From: Salegentibacter holothuriorum
Lineage (GTDB): Bacteria; Bacteroidota; Bacteroidia; Flavobacteriales; Flavobacteriaceae
DNA: 64,000 nucleotides
Direction of reading: 5' to 3'
Assembly (NCBI RefSeq): GCF_900168045.1
Contig: NZ_FUYY01000001.1
Location: 806,001-870,000 of the forward strand
Below are positions 44,279 to 54,845 of the stretch, piece after piece. A program made the translations under genes and the position numbers. The notes under the pieces are model-generated. The model was not told where the DNA came from. It did no database searches and saw only the letters and a list, made by a program, of their open reading frames with translations. Within the stretch, counting starts at the first letter, position 1, and each line of letters begins with the position of its first letter.

Positions 44279-45738
44279 TATTTCAACTCCTTTATCATCG
44301 CATTTAACTCGGCAGTAATGCTATTTAATTCAGCTAAAGCTTCTTCAGCGATTTCTATGGGTTCACCTAAATCATCACCATTACTAATACTTTCATCGGC
44401 AATTAAGCCTAAATCCAGGCTATCGTTCTTTTTGGCGATTTCTTCCCGGCTTATAGATTTCCAGCGTTCATCCTTAATTTGCTTTCTTTTTTCGTCGCTA
44501 ATAATACCGTCATAATCTGCTTCCACATTTTTCACAGAAATCCCGCCAGTATAAGCTTTTACAAAATCTTCAAATGCTTTTTCGGTGAAAGGCGTACGTT
44601 TCCCATAATTAGGAACATTGGTTCGCATATCATAGAACCATACTCTTTTGGTATTTTCAATTTCGGTGGTGCTTCGGGTAAAAAACAAAACATTGGTTTT
44701 TACTCCGGCAGCGTAAAAAATACCAGTAGGTAATCGAAGAATGGTATGCAGGTCGCATTTATCCATCAGGTCCCGGCGAATACGCTGGCCGTCTCCATCT
44801 TCAAATAAAACGTTATCAGGTAAGATAACAGCAGCCCGAGCTTTCCCGTCCCGTTTAAGGCTTCGGTAAATATGCTGTAGAAAATTTAGTTGCTTGTTAC
44901 TGGTAGGAAAGGTGAAATCATCCCGAGAAGGTCTCTCCCCACCTTTCTTAGTACCAAATGGAGGATTAGCGAGCACGCCATCAAAATTCTTTAAACTTTT
45001 TCCAAATTCCGTTAAGGTATCAGCATAATAAATTTTGCTTTCCAGTCCATGCAACCTGGCATTCATCAAAGCCAGGCGGTGGGCATCACCTACCAGTTCT
45101 ACACCGCTAAATGCTTCTTCTTCCTGGAATTTGCGTTCCTTTTCTGAAAGTTTGTAATAATTGTCGTTCTTATCTCTTAAATATTGGTTAGCAGAAATCA
45201 TAAAACCAAAGGTGCCCGCCGCGGGATCGTTCCAGCGTTCTCCCAATTTTGGCACCAAAAGATCTACCATCACATTAATAAGCGGTCTTGGCGTAAAGTA
45301 CTGCCCAGCACCACTTTTCTTTTCCCCGGCATTCTTTTCCAACAGGCTCTCGTAAATATCACCCATAGTATCCCGGTCATCTTCCTCATACCAGTCTATC
45401 TTATCAATAGCCTGCACAAGTGTATCAAAGTTTACGGGTTTCTTTAAACTAGTAGAAGCATTGGTGTAAATCTCTTTAATACTTTCACTGGTGGAGGAAT
45501 TACTAATTTCTGCCAGGAATTTACGGTAACGTACAAAAGCTTCATTGTTATCATCTTCATCAACAAAACTGCGCCATCTGTATTCCTCCGGAATATGCTT
45601 TTCGAAGTCTTTTACTTCAGATAATTTCAGAAAAAGTATATAAGTTAATTCATTTAGATATTGGTGATAGGTAACTCCATCGTCTCGTAAAACATTACAA
45701 AGTCCCCATAATTTTTGTGCTATTTGATCTGCGCTCAT
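44278..45738 (-). CDS. hsdM: Type I restriction enzyme methylase subunit HsdM
   Basis: This 486-residue N6-adenine methyltransferase has an N-terminal helical domain with DGVTYHQYLNELTYILFLKL, then GAGQYFTPRPLI, SAM motif DPAAGTFGFMI (about 166-176) and catalytic LANPPFG (about 255-261). It methylates the site recognised by HsdS and protects host DNA. It lies 18 bp downstream of hsdR and overlaps hsdS by one base. All key motifs are intact. Confidence 0.96.
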   Translation of the reverse strand: MSADQIAQKLWGLCNVLRDDGVTYHQYLNELTYILFLKLSEVKDFEKHIPEEYRWRSFVDEDDNNEAFVRYRKFLAEISNSSTSESIKEIYTNASTSLKKPVNFDTLVQAIDKIDWYEEDDRDTMGDIYESLLEKNAGEKKSGAGQYFTPRPLINVMVDLLVPKLGERWNDPAAGTFGFMISANQYLRDKNDNYYKLSEKERKFQEEEAFSGVELVGDAHRLALMNARLHGLESKIYYADTLTEFGKSLKNFDGVLANPPFGTKKGGERPSRDDFTFPTSNKQLNFLQHIYRSLKRDGKARAAVILPDNVLFEDGDGQRIRRDLMDKCDLHTILRLPTGIFYAAGVKTNVLFFTRSTTEIENTKRVWFYDMRTNVPNYGKRTPFTEKAFEDFVKAYTGGISVKNVEADYDGIISDEKRKQIKDERWKSISREEIAKKNDSLDLGLIADESISNGDDLGEPIEIAEEALAELNSITAELNAMIKELK

Positions 45739-45756
45739 TCGTCTTTTCTCTATTTT

Positions 45757-48700
45757 TTAGGATGCTGAATATAGATTTTCATTTAACATTTTTAGGATGT
45801 CATCCAGGTTATTTTCAAAAATTTTATCCAGGCGTTTATAGCCTCCATCCCTCTTAAAGGGATCTTCATTCAGGTCTTCTTTTGTTAAAACAGTTTCTTT
45901 GAGCAACTGCGCCTCAAAACGCTCAATCCATTTTAGCTGAATTTTATTCCAGTCTTTTAAACTTCTTATTTTTTCAATGGCATTTTTAATCCGCTGTTCG
46001 TGGCTTATTAAATGTGTATCCAGAGCCATAGTTCGAATAAACGAAATAATGTCGGCGGCTATTTCTTCATTCTTAGTAGATTTCCAGGCGGTACTCAAGG
46101 TTTTCGCATTATAACCTTCCTGATCAAGCGCCAGCTTTAATTCCTTAAGCGACTTCCTGTCCAAGGCTGAAGGTTTAGTACAGATAATATCCAGTGCTGC
46201 AAGTTTATTTCGATTTTGCTGAATAAAGCTTCTAAATCCTTCTATATAATCTTCAGGTTTTTTGGCTCTTCCATAGCCTCTTTCTATTCCAAGCACTTCA
46301 TCAGGATGTTCTGAAACCAATTGTCTCCTTGGAATAAAAATTTTCTTATCCAGAAAGCTCCAAAGATTTTTATATTCATCGGCCATCCTTTTAGCCTGAG
46401 CTCCTTCGGTAGCTTTTAAAACCTTGATTAATTCTTCCGGATCTTTACCGTTGGTTTGGTACATAAATTCTTCAATCCGGTACTCTTCCAGATCCTTCTT
46501 TTTTCGTTGAATTTTAGCGATAATCTGCTGTAGTTGCTTTTCAGCACGTTCCGGTTTTTCAATGACCTCCAATTCTTCTACTAATTGCTGAAAGGAGGTA
46601 GAAGGATTAGAAACCGTTTTCATCTGTGTATAATCCTCTAAAGCTTCATACACCCTCACTGTATCATAGATTCTAAAAAACTGCTTATCGATTTCAGGGC
46701 AAAGCCTGGTGGCTCTTCCCAGCATTTGTTCAAATAGAATCCGGGAGCGAACCCTACGCATAAAAACAATATTGGTTATATGCGGTACATCTACGCCGGT
46801 AGTGAGTAAATCTACGGTTATTCCGATATTCGGATATTTCTCATTTTTAAAACGTTTGGTAAGATCCTCAGGATCATAAGTGTTCCCAGTTATCTTCTTT
46901 ATAGATCCTTCCGGCACATCAACTCCAATCGCTTCGAATTCCTCAAACAGCATTCTAACAATAGTATCGGCATGAGAATCCCTAACGGCAAAAATCAAGG
47001 TTTTTTCATCACCTTCAGGATCCAATTCCTGAACCAATTGTTTAATTACCTCACGATTAAAAGATTCGGTGATTACCCCTTTATTAAACTGCTCAATTTC
47101 TACTTTTAGCTCATCTTCCAGTTCTGCCAGTTCCTCTATTTCATTGGTCTCAGGATTATAAACTTTTGGTCGTTCTCCTTTTTTCCACAGAATTCCTTCT
47201 TCACTTAGCCTTGTTTTGATGATAAAAGGAGGTTCATGATCTACAAGAAATCCATCAATCACTGCCTCACGATAAGAATAACTGTGAACAGGTTTTCCAA
47301 ATATCTTTTTGGTATGAAGCGCCGGCGTGGCAGTAAGCCCAATGATATGTGCATTAAAATATTCAATTACACGTTTATACTGCCCTACATAATCCTGCTC
47401 ATTTTTAAAGTAAAAATCATCTTCATCTATTTCCCTATCCAGGTTATATCCCCGGTGGGCTTCATCTATAATGATGCAATCGTAGGTATCTATAGGCAGA
47501 GGATCATTTTCATTATAAAAAAGGCGTTTCACCATACTTTGCACGGTAGCAAAATGCAGTCTGGTCGTATCTTCAGGGACATTCTGGTTCAGATCTTCTA
47601 CCTGGTAAACTTCGGCAAAAGTGTTTATGTTTTCAATTTTATTATCCTTAAAACCTCCGAGAGCCTGGTTAGCCAGTAAACGCCTATCGGTTAGAAATAA
47701 AATTAGTTTAAACCTGTTTGATTTAATAAAACGATAAGCCAGCCCCTGAATGGTTCGTGTCTTACCTGTTCCAGTAGCCATTACCAACAAGGCTCTTTTA
47801 TCATCGGGACTTTTGATGATCTTATTTTCAATAGCTTTGATGGCATCGATCTGATAATATCTTAAACCAAGGCCATTCGGATTTTTTAAATACGCATAAT
47901 CACTATTTTCCAGTTTCTGATTCGCCTTTTCCACATCCCGATCAAACAATTCCTTTAAACCTTCCGGAGAAAACCAACCACGTAAAGCATCTGAATGATT
48001 GCGATGGTTACGAACATCTAGGAACCAAATACCGCTTTTTGTTTTAAGCTGTTCAAGATATGGTCTCCCATTGGTGGAGAAAAGAAACGGTACATAGTGC
48101 TCATCCCACTTTCCAAGGAAATTACAGATTCCATTTGGTTGAATGCTTTTCGCATATCTCTTTGACTGATATAAATCGGTAGAAATATCTGAAGCATATT
48201 TCTTAGCTTCTACAATTCCGTATAAATCCTCTCCAATAAAAAGGGCATAATCTGCCCATTTAGAGCCACACGGCCATTCAGCGATTGCAATGTTTTTACC
48301 TTTTTCAGGTACAGTTTTATTCTTTTTATAATTGAAAGTTTCTGTATCGCATTCCCAACCAGCTTCCCTAAGTTTTTCGTCAATAAGCTCCCGGGTTTCA
48401 GCTTCAGTTTTGGTCAGATTGTTTGCTACAACTTTAGATCTCTCCTTTCGTTCTTCTACTACATTCTCTGAAGCATTTAAAGAAGCTATCTTTTCTTCAT
48501 AATTGACAACCTTTTTTGAAAGTAGTTTTAATTCTTTCTCTAGTTTTTCAACAGATTTTTGTTCTTCATTAGAAGGTAATTTATACTCCTCCGTTTCCAG
48601 ATAATCATTTTCATAGGTTTCATAGAACCACCTCGCTAATTGATAAGATTTTTTTAAAATGAAAAATGCCTCCCGGTTTGACCTTTCTCCTTGATGACTT

Positions 48701-48978
48701 GCCTTATTGCCAGATATTCGGATAGTGTGTAGAATATCTTTAACAATCTCAGGAATAATATTGGCATAAAACAGCTGCTTTATTCTTTCCATCTGGTTCC
48801 CCTCAAAACCATCCAGACCCTCAAATTTCCAAACAAGTTTCGAAATTTTCTCTGAAAATAACCGTGTTTTGGCTAAAGAAGAACTTGGATCTATATGTAT
48901 TAGCTTTTCTGAAAGTTCAGCAACTTTAAAAAGTTCAGGATATGAGGATTCGAGAAAAGAAAATTTAGAGTTATTCAT
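45757..48978 (-). CDS. hsdR: Type I restriction enzyme endonuclease subunit HsdR
   Basis: This is a 1073-residue protein from the ATG at 48978; a TTG at 48996 would add six residues and overlap the upstream gene. Residues about 1-120 are a DUF4145-like helical region. The nuclease core has ADYALFIGEDLYGIVEAKKYAS (Asp then Glu-x-Lys, about 237-258). The translocase has MATGTGKTRT (Walker A), IIIDEAHRG (DEAH) and GLTATP, then the second RecA domain with LTTGVDVPHI and ML(G)RATR. It cuts unmethylated DNA after ATP-driven translocation. All motifs are intact, so the system is probably active. Confidence 0.95.
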   Translation of the reverse strand: MNNSKFSFLESSYPELFKVAELSEKLIHIDPSSSLAKTRLFSEKISKLVWKFEGLDGFEGNQMERIKQLFYANIIPEIVKDILHTIRISGNKASHQGERSNREAFFILKKSYQLARWFYETYENDYLETEEYKLPSNEEQKSVEKLEKELKLLSKKVVNYEEKIASLNASENVVEERKERSKVVANNLTKTEAETRELIDEKLREAGWECDTETFNYKKNKTVPEKGKNIAIAEWPCGSKWADYALFIGEDLYGIVEAKKYASDISTDLYQSKRYAKSIQPNGICNFLGKWDEHYVPFLFSTNGRPYLEQLKTKSGIWFLDVRNHRNHSDALRGWFSPEGLKELFDRDVEKANQKLENSDYAYLKNPNGLGLRYYQIDAIKAIENKIIKSPDDKRALLVMATGTGKTRTIQGLAYRFIKSNRFKLILFLTDRRLLANQALGGFKDNKIENINTFAEVYQVEDLNQNVPEDTTRLHFATVQSMVKRLFYNENDPLPIDTYDCIIIDEAHRGYNLDREIDEDDFYFKNEQDYVGQYKRVIEYFNAHIIGLTATPALHTKKIFGKPVHSYSYREAVIDGFLVDHEPPFIIKTRLSEEGILWKKGERPKVYNPETNEIEELAELEDELKVEIEQFNKGVITESFNREVIKQLVQELDPEGDEKTLIFAVRDSHADTIVRMLFEEFEAIGVDVPEGSIKKITGNTYDPEDLTKRFKNEKYPNIGITVDLLTTGVDVPHITNIVFMRRVRSRILFEQMLGRATRLCPEIDKQFFRIYDTVRVYEALEDYTQMKTVSNPSTSFQQLVEELEVIEKPERAEKQLQQIIAKIQRKKKDLEEYRIEEFMYQTNGKDPEELIKVLKATEGAQAKRMADEYKNLWSFLDKKIFIPRRQLVSEHPDEVLGIERGYGRAKKPEDYIEGFRSFIQQNRNKLAALDIICTKPSALDRKSLKELKLALDQEGYNAKTLSTAWKSTKNEEIAADIISFIRTMALDTHLISHEQRIKNAIEKIRSLKDWNKIQLKWIERFEAQLLKETVLTKEDLNEDPFKRDGGYKRLDKIFENNLDDILKMLNENLYSAS

Positions 48979-48982
48979 AAGT

Positions 48983-49600
48983 CTATACTCCTTCAAAAAA
49001 TTGTACTGCGAATTGACAGAAATCTATTATAACCTCCTTATCAAGATCAAACTCCTTTCTACTACCGAAATAATTTTTGGTTTTTGGAGTAATTTCTTTT
49101 CCTGCTATTAATTCTTCAACCGTAATACATTTTATATGTTTCTTTGAGACGAGAATTATAAAGGCATTTTGATATGGATAATTCTCTGGTAGGTTTTTAA
49201 GCTTAAATTCACCGCTTGCTCTAAATTTTACTTCTATAAAATATACCGCCTTATTGTTTGGGTTTTGGATAACAAAATCAGGCATCCTTCTAATATCATC
49301 TGCCACATCAGTTCTCACCCCTTTCAAAAGATCCATAATCCCAGGAATAGTATTCTCCATCCCATACCGGAATACATTATAATTTAAGCTGAGAAAAAGT
49401 TCTTGAATTAAGGTTTCCGCTATTCTTCCTTTAATCATGTTATAGCGGTAGTTTCGGTCTTTATCGGAAAGCCCAATTTTAGTCTCTTGGGGTTCTTCTT
49501 CTAAAACTGCTACTTCATTGCTATCATCGCTCTTATAGCAACCATAACATAGACCTCCATTAAACTTAGTGTAGGATCCACATTGAATACATTCTGCCAT
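48983..49600 (-). CDS. Zinc-ribbon PD-(D/E)XK endonuclease-like protein
   Basis: This 205-residue protein starts with a four-Cys zinc ribbon (Cys4, Cys7, Cys18, Cys21: ECIQCG and LCYGCYK), then an acidic linker. From about residue 55 there is a restriction-endonuclease-like core: GRIAE (58-62), MPDFV with Asp108, and FIEVKFRA with Glu123-x-Lys125. That is the PD...ExK pattern of a nuclease or of an Mrr/VRR-type fold. It stops four bases before the hsdR ATG, so it is the first gene of the hsd operon. I do not recognise a named family. It might assist restriction or be an independent nuclease. Confidence 0.6.
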   Translation of the reverse strand: MAECIQCGSYTKFNGGLCYGCYKSDDSNEVAVLEEEPQETKIGLSDKDRNYRYNMIKGRIAETLIQELFLSLNYNVFRYGMENTIPGIMDLLKGVRTDVADDIRRMPDFVIQNPNNKAVYFIEVKFRASGEFKLKNLPENYPYQNAFIILVSKKHIKCITVEELIAGKEITPKTKNYFGSRKEFDLDKEVIIDFCQFAVQFFEGV

Positions 49601-49753
49601 TAAATGGTAGTTTGGGTTAAATAACTAACTGCGGTAGGGCGCAAATGAATTAAAGGTAAATATAGAAAAATCTTAGAGAAATGTTAAGGTCTTTATAAGG
49701 GTAAAATCACTTTTCCTAGAGAAGGATCATTTTCAGAATTAGATTGAAGTCTA

Positions 49754-50602
49754 TTATTTAATTAATATTTCCTGATCCAATCCCTTTTTATATTTATGAA
49801 GCAAATTGATAAGCTTTAAAAGTGCACCTTCTTCAATCGCTGAAACACTAAAATTAATTTTTTGAGCGTTGTATCTTTCTCGGCTACCAGAGTTTTTCAG
49901 GATTTCTTCAAGACCATCAGGAATAAAAAACCGGCTTTTTTCAGGAAAGTGTTTTTTATATTCATTCAAATAAATACCGATTCCAGCCATATCATAATCT
50001 CCGAAATGGAGATAGTTATTGGGAATGGATTTCATCCAGGAAATAAAATCTTTACTTTGGTTTTGTGGATAGCGGCTTATAAATAGCGGTCTGATATCTT
50101 TAAAAAGATAAGCCTGTTCCTTTAACCTTCTAAAATTCTCAGAATTTTCTACTCCGACTATAGTAACATTAGTCGCAGGAATAAAATTTTCAAAATCATA
50201 GATAAAATGAAATATTCCCTCTCGGGGTTCTAAAAGTATTTTCTCAGAATTTAGAATTGCCGGCACTGGATTGAAAGAGTTTACTAAAAACCCTTTAAAT
50301 GTCCGTACCGATTTTATTTTGGAGTCCCCTGTGATATCTACAAGTGATGCACGTGAAGTTTCACTTTCTTCCAATGCTGCAACGTAGGTTTTGAGTTCTT
50401 TAATGGAAAATCTATTGTAGAGGTACAATTCCAGCTTGTTCTGATTGGTTAAACCAAGTGTTTTCCTAATCTTTCCGGTTCGGAATAAAATATTCTCCTG
50501 GATAAGATCTTCAATTACAGAATGCTTCGCGGCACTTCCGGGAAGTATAGCACCATTAGATAATTTCAAAAGAGCTTTTGCTATGCGCAGTGGAAGTTTC
50601 AT
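49754..50602 (-). CDS. jetD: JetD-like Toprim nuclease of the Wadjet system (short form)
   Basis: This 282-residue protein has a C-terminal Toprim-like core: VTIVGVENSENF (catalytic Glu, about 145-156) and LHFGDYDMAGIGIYLNEY (Asp-x-Asp, about 198-215). In Wadjet, JetD cuts DNA that the JetABC motor has extruded, which removes plasmids. The usual protein is close to 400 residues; this one is about 100 shorter in the N-terminal DUF3322-type arm. It begins three bases after jetC. The position as last gene of four fits JetD. Confidence 0.85.
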   Translation of the reverse strand: MKLPLRIAKALLKLSNGAILPGSAAKHSVIEDLIQENILFRTGKIRKTLGLTNQNKLELYLYNRFSIKELKTYVAALEESETSRASLVDITGDSKIKSVRTFKGFLVNSFNPVPAILNSEKILLEPREGIFHFIYDFENFIPATNVTIVGVENSENFRRLKEQAYLFKDIRPLFISRYPQNQSKDFISWMKSIPNNYLHFGDYDMAGIGIYLNEYKKHFPEKSRFFIPDGLEEILKNSGSRERYNAQKINFSVSAIEEGALLKLINLLHKYKKGLDQEILIK

Positions 50603-50605
50603 TTA

Positions 50606-53600
50606 CTACAGGCTTTTCGCTGCCGGTATCTTTTGTACCAGTCGTTTTACAGTGGTGAAATTTTTGTTGTTTTTAGACAGGATATAGGTGTACCGATATT
50701 CTGTTGCGTTATAACTGGTTGGGGAACCATTGATCAATAGGATATTCCGGTCATTGGCAAATTTCAGGATACCTTTCACATTGTTGGGGTGAAGCCTTCC
50801 AATCTCATCCATCATGCAATGAAGTTTAAAATCCTTAAACTTTTTTGAAGCATTGTCTTTAAATACATTCAGCAGCATAATATTGATCATTGCTTTTACT
50901 AGCACATCAGTTCCTTCAGATCCTACATTTGAAAGTTTTTCTACCCATTGAGAATCATTGTCATTTTCAACGATCCTGAATTCGAGCCCAAAAGAATCAG
51001 AAAGCTTCAATTCATCGGCTTTAAAAAAGTTTATTTCTGTAAGTAACTGCTTAAGAAGCTTTACCGCTCTGGCATTATTACCAGTTTGATCATCTGAAGA
51101 AAAAAGATTGGTTTTCCCCAACTGCATTCCGTTTTCATCATTAAAGGCTTTTATTTCAAGCAGGATCTTCATGATCTTATTGGAACTTTCCACCGTCCTC
51201 ATCGCCATACTTTTTATGGCGCCTACGAAGTTTCTGTCTTTAAAATCTGAATTGATCTTCTGGATAACCCGGTTGATCTCCCCTTCTTTAGAAAGCATAT
51301 CCCCGGTCTGTTTTCCAATTTGCCTTATGATGTTGGAAAAACGTTCATTGACCCTCGTCTCATATTCAGCAATTTTATCCTCCTCCAGGAATTCCCTTAA
51401 TTCTTCTGCAAAATTTAGGTAATCATTGATGCTGTTGAAGCGGGTTGGGAAATGGAAAATATTATCTTCCGTAAAATTTCCGGTAAACCTGGTAATTGCT
51501 TCCTGTAGGCTGCTGAGTTTTCCAATGCCGGAGTAGTGCTTTTCAGTTATGTTTTCAATCAGTTTGCTTCCGCTGAGTTCAGTTTTGTCTTTCTCATTAA
51601 ACTGGTTTAAAAGCTTCTCAACTTCAGGAAACCATTCCAGCTTCTTGAAATCCTCATACTTTTCCAGGTCCTGGAAAATCTGTCCCAATTGATCTTTTAG
51701 TTCTTTAACCTGTTCACTTTTATTTTTTAGATCTTCTAGAAGGTTGTGTTCCTTACCTCTATATTCTGCTTCTGTTCCTTCCAGTTCTTTATTTAATAAA
51801 GATCGGCGGTTCCTGAGGTCCGGCTCTTTATCAAATAATTCCCGCTTGTCCTTTTGATATTCAATGACCAGCGTATTATTGGATTCAATAAGATCCAATT
51901 CCCCGACTATTTCCTCCAGGTTTTTATCAATTCCTTCGATCCGTCCGGTATCTGCTCCCTGCTTACCGAGTTCAGATTTTTCCCGGTCTTTTATCTCTTT
52001 TGTTCGAACAGCAATTTCTTTCTTTTTATTTGTTACCTGCTCCTTTAATTGCTGAAGAAGGGATTGTAAATTCGTTTCCTCCTGAAGCAACAGGTATTCC
52101 TTTTCTTTATTTTTAGCTGAAACATCCCTCTTTACCCGCGCTAGTAATTTGTCCAAAGCATCTTTCGCACTTTGTTTTTCCGCGGCTAATTTTTTTCGAT
52201 CCTCCTGAAGTTTTTCAAGAGCCTTTGTTTTTTCTGCAGCTGCTTTTTGCTCCAGGTCATGAAGGGAATTTTCTTTTTTTGTCAGCTTTTGTGAAAATTG
52301 CTCCTTTTGATAGCTATTAGAGGAAATTTGTTCTTTCAGGCTATTGATCTTAGGACGGAATCTTCTCTTTAAATTCTGCTTTTCTTTTTCCAGGTTTTCT
52401 AATGCTTCTTTTTTCCCTAATTGCAGTTTTTCCTTTTCTTCTGAAAGGTTCTGAATTTCCTCCTCATAGTCTTCCAGAGTTTTTACCTGTTTGTCAATTG
52501 CGTTTAGATCAAGCTGCACCCCATAAAAGCTACCCGAATTTTCCTCGTTTAATTGCGGATTAAGATCTTTGTTGAAGAGTACGTTTTCTTCATCCACCAC
52601 TTTTCCAATAGAGCCATCCCAGTTGGGAATGTTATTATTGAGCCATTCATAAAAAGAGCCTTTGCTATCATCTATTTTTCTTTGAACAGACTCAATATTT
52701 TTACTGATTTCCTGAAGCGATCTTTCCAGATCATCTATTATAGCCTTAGAACCGTTTTCTGCCTTTGCATTTTCCAGTTCCCATTCTTTTTTCAGGTGGT
52801 CTTTTTCCTTTCCGGAATTTTCTATAGTCCTTTCTGCAGTAGTTATTAGTTGTTCCAGCTCCTTTTTCTCCTCTTCCAGAGCTTTGGTTTCTGACTGAAA
52901 AAGAGATGTATGTTTAATTTCTACTTCTTTAATTTTTAATTCCTGTAAAGAGAGGTCTTTATCCTGAAACTCTTTTTCGGCAATTGCGATTGCTTCGCGG
53001 TGCTGTTTCTTTATCTGCGCGATCAGAGTTTCGTATTTTTCCTGCAGGTTTTCTTTATAAGTGCCAAAGCTCTCCTGGTGCTCCAGTCTTTCCCCTGTGA
53101 TCTTATTTTTAAACTTTTCAAGCTGCGTTTCAAGTTGATCCAATCTGGCCCGGTATTGTTGTTCAATGGCCTCAAATTTGCCGGTAAGCAACTTTCGTTC
53201 CTCCTGTAAACTTTGTCTGCTGAAAATTAACCCCGATTTTCTTTCAGCTCTAAATAAGATTGCCTCAATATTTTTGGCGTCGTAAACCTTCTTTTTCTCT
53301 TTCAGGTCCTTGAGTTGGCTGAAGATAATCCCAATTTCTGTTTGCAGCTGTTTCTGGGTTTTTTCAAAGTTGGCTTTAAGTGCCTTCAGGCGATCCTCGG
53401 CTTTTGTTTCCGCCGTCGTGGATTTTTCCAGTTTCTCTTCTATTTCTGGCTTGGTGGATTTTATACTGTTCAGAAACCAGCCTAATTGTCGGGAAAAAAT
53501 TTTCTTTTCCTGTTTCACAAATAAATAGGAACGGTTGGCAGTGGCCACAGCTTCAGCCTGAGAGCGCACGATGATCTTTCCGGCCTTGTTTTTTTGAGAC

Positions 53601-54286
53601 CAGATCTTTATATCATTCAGTTCTGTTTCAAAATTCCGTAGGTGGTTGTGGGCATAGGTGCTTAAATCGATCTTTATCTCTTCTTCGCTAAGAGATTTTA
53701 TAATGGTTTCCTTGATAAAAGCGGCATCCAGTTTGGAATTCAAAAATACATTCTGAATTGTCCGCGGAATATTTTGATATTGCCTGCTTTCCAGAAGGGC
53801 ATATTTCCTCAATTCGGTTGCTAGGCCTTTGTTGTTTCCGTAGAGAATATTGCGATAATCCTCGTAGTTGCTAATGATCTTTGTATAATAGACCTCCCTT
53901 CCAAAAGCCGTTGTCTGTTCAAAAGTCGGAAAAGCTTTTCCGGTCTCATCTATAAAATAATTCTTATCATACCTGGCATCAAAAAACCGAAATGCCACCC
54001 GACCCTGGGATTTAAAGGCTATTACAGAATAGGTAATATCCTCCCGTTTTACCTCATAAATGATATAAGAGTTTTGATATGGGAAATAATATTGATCAAA
54101 GTTCTTTTTCTCACGGGGAATACCCAGTTTCGTTTTATCAGCATTATAAAAGAATAGGATTGCCCTTAACAAGGTACTTTTTCCAACACCCTGTGTTCCT
54201 ATCAAATGGACATTTCCATCCAGATTAATTTCTGCATATTGTGCCGCGGCGCTATTGATGAAGATAATTTTATTCAGGGATCTCAT
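50606..54286 (-). CDS. jetC: JetC-like SMC/MukB-type ATPase of the Wadjet system
   Basis: This 1226-residue protein has an N-terminal Walker A GTQGVGKST (30-38), very long coiled coils (about 230-900), and a C-terminal ABC half with a signature region NVGSEGTDVLVKAM (about 1110-1123) and Walker B CMMDEIGRLHP (about 1155-1165). This is the SMC-like layout. With JetA and JetB it forms a condensin-like motor that extrudes DNA loops. The start overlaps the end of jetB by 17 bp. Confidence 0.9.
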   Translation of the reverse strand: MRSLNKIIFINSAAAQYAEINLDGNVHLIGTQGVGKSTLLRAILFFYNADKTKLGIPREKKNFDQYYFPYQNSYIIYEVKREDITYSVIAFKSQGRVAFRFFDARYDKNYFIDETGKAFPTFEQTTAFGREVYYTKIISNYEDYRNILYGNNKGLATELRKYALLESRQYQNIPRTIQNVFLNSKLDAAFIKETIIKSLSEEEIKIDLSTYAHNHLRNFETELNDIKIWSQKNKAGKIIVRSQAEAVATANRSYLFVKQEKKIFSRQLGWFLNSIKSTKPEIEEKLEKSTTAETKAEDRLKALKANFEKTQKQLQTEIGIIFSQLKDLKEKKKVYDAKNIEAILFRAERKSGLIFSRQSLQEERKLLTGKFEAIEQQYRARLDQLETQLEKFKNKITGERLEHQESFGTYKENLQEKYETLIAQIKKQHREAIAIAEKEFQDKDLSLQELKIKEVEIKHTSLFQSETKALEEEKKELEQLITTAERTIENSGKEKDHLKKEWELENAKAENGSKAIIDDLERSLQEISKNIESVQRKIDDSKGSFYEWLNNNIPNWDGSIGKVVDEENVLFNKDLNPQLNEENSGSFYGVQLDLNAIDKQVKTLEDYEEEIQNLSEEKEKLQLGKKEALENLEKEKQNLKRRFRPKINSLKEQISSNSYQKEQFSQKLTKKENSLHDLEQKAAAEKTKALEKLQEDRKKLAAEKQSAKDALDKLLARVKRDVSAKNKEKEYLLLQEETNLQSLLQQLKEQVTNKKKEIAVRTKEIKDREKSELGKQGADTGRIEGIDKNLEEIVGELDLIESNNTLVIEYQKDKRELFDKEPDLRNRRSLLNKELEGTEAEYRGKEHNLLEDLKNKSEQVKELKDQLGQIFQDLEKYEDFKKLEWFPEVEKLLNQFNEKDKTELSGSKLIENITEKHYSGIGKLSSLQEAITRFTGNFTEDNIFHFPTRFNSINDYLNFAEELREFLEEDKIAEYETRVNERFSNIIRQIGKQTGDMLSKEGEINRVIQKINSDFKDRNFVGAIKSMAMRTVESSNKIMKILLEIKAFNDENGMQLGKTNLFSSDDQTGNNARAVKLLKQLLTEINFFKADELKLSDSFGLEFRIVENDNDSQWVEKLSNVGSEGTDVLVKAMINIMLLNVFKDNASKKFKDFKLHCMMDEIGRLHPNNVKGILKFANDRNILLINGSPTSYNATEYRYTYILSKNNKNFTTVKRLVQKIPAAKSL

Positions 54287-54845
54287 TGGCGATATCTTCA
54301 GGGATATTTAAGGTCATTATTAATTCTTCCAGGTATTCAAAGGATGAAAGAACTTTATATGTGTTTGTAATTTCATCCTGCAATTCCAAAAAATTGTCTT
54401 TTAATAGATAGTCCACAAGTTTGGAAACCGCTTCTGTATGATTGATCTTCTTTGTGATCTTTTTTAAGGAATTTAATTTCGACTTAAGGTCGGCATCTGT
54501 ATTCAGCCGCACGGTAATATCTGCAATGCTAAACCGAAATCCGGAGCCAAAAGAATGATCAAAGGTTTTAAAAAAGTCAATAATATCTATCCACTTAAAA
54601 GCAATTTCCAGTTTGCGTTCCAGGTTCACCTTTGATTCATTTCGACTAAAATAAAAGTATCCATTGCCTTTTTCCAAGATGAAATTGATATTTCCGAAAT
54701 AAAAAGTGAGCAGCTCAAAATGATCTTCATCATCCAGGACAGCATATAGTTTGCGATCAAGATCCCTTGAACTGTTGGAACAAATAAATTTTCCTTTGCT
54801 CAGCATCTCAAAGATCGCTGCGGTATGTTTTGGGAATTCTTGCAT
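54270..54845 (-). CDS. jetB: JetB-like (MukE/DUF4194-type) Wadjet subunit
   Basis: This 191-residue winged-helix-type protein is the expected size and in the expected place for the kite subunit JetB. It contains FICSNSSRDLDRKLYAVLDD and a stretch FEYLEELIMTLNIPEDIANEIPE at the C terminus. Sequence motifs are weak; the call rests on length and position between jetA and jetC. It starts directly at the jetA stop. Confidence 0.8.
   Translation of the reverse strand: MQEFPKHTAAIFEMLSKGKFICSNSSRDLDRKLYAVLDDEDHFELLTFYFGNINFILEKGNGYFYFSRNESKVNLERKLEIAFKWIDIIDFFKTFDHSFGSGFRFSIADITVRLNTDADLKSKLNSLKKITKKINHTEAVSKLVDYLLKDNFLELQDEITNTYKVLSSFEYLEELIMTLNIPEDIANEIPE

Noticed and set aside
47236-47679. 147-codon open frame on the plus strand
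   Set aside because: It is antisense to the helicase part of hsdR, low in complexity and without recognisable motifs.
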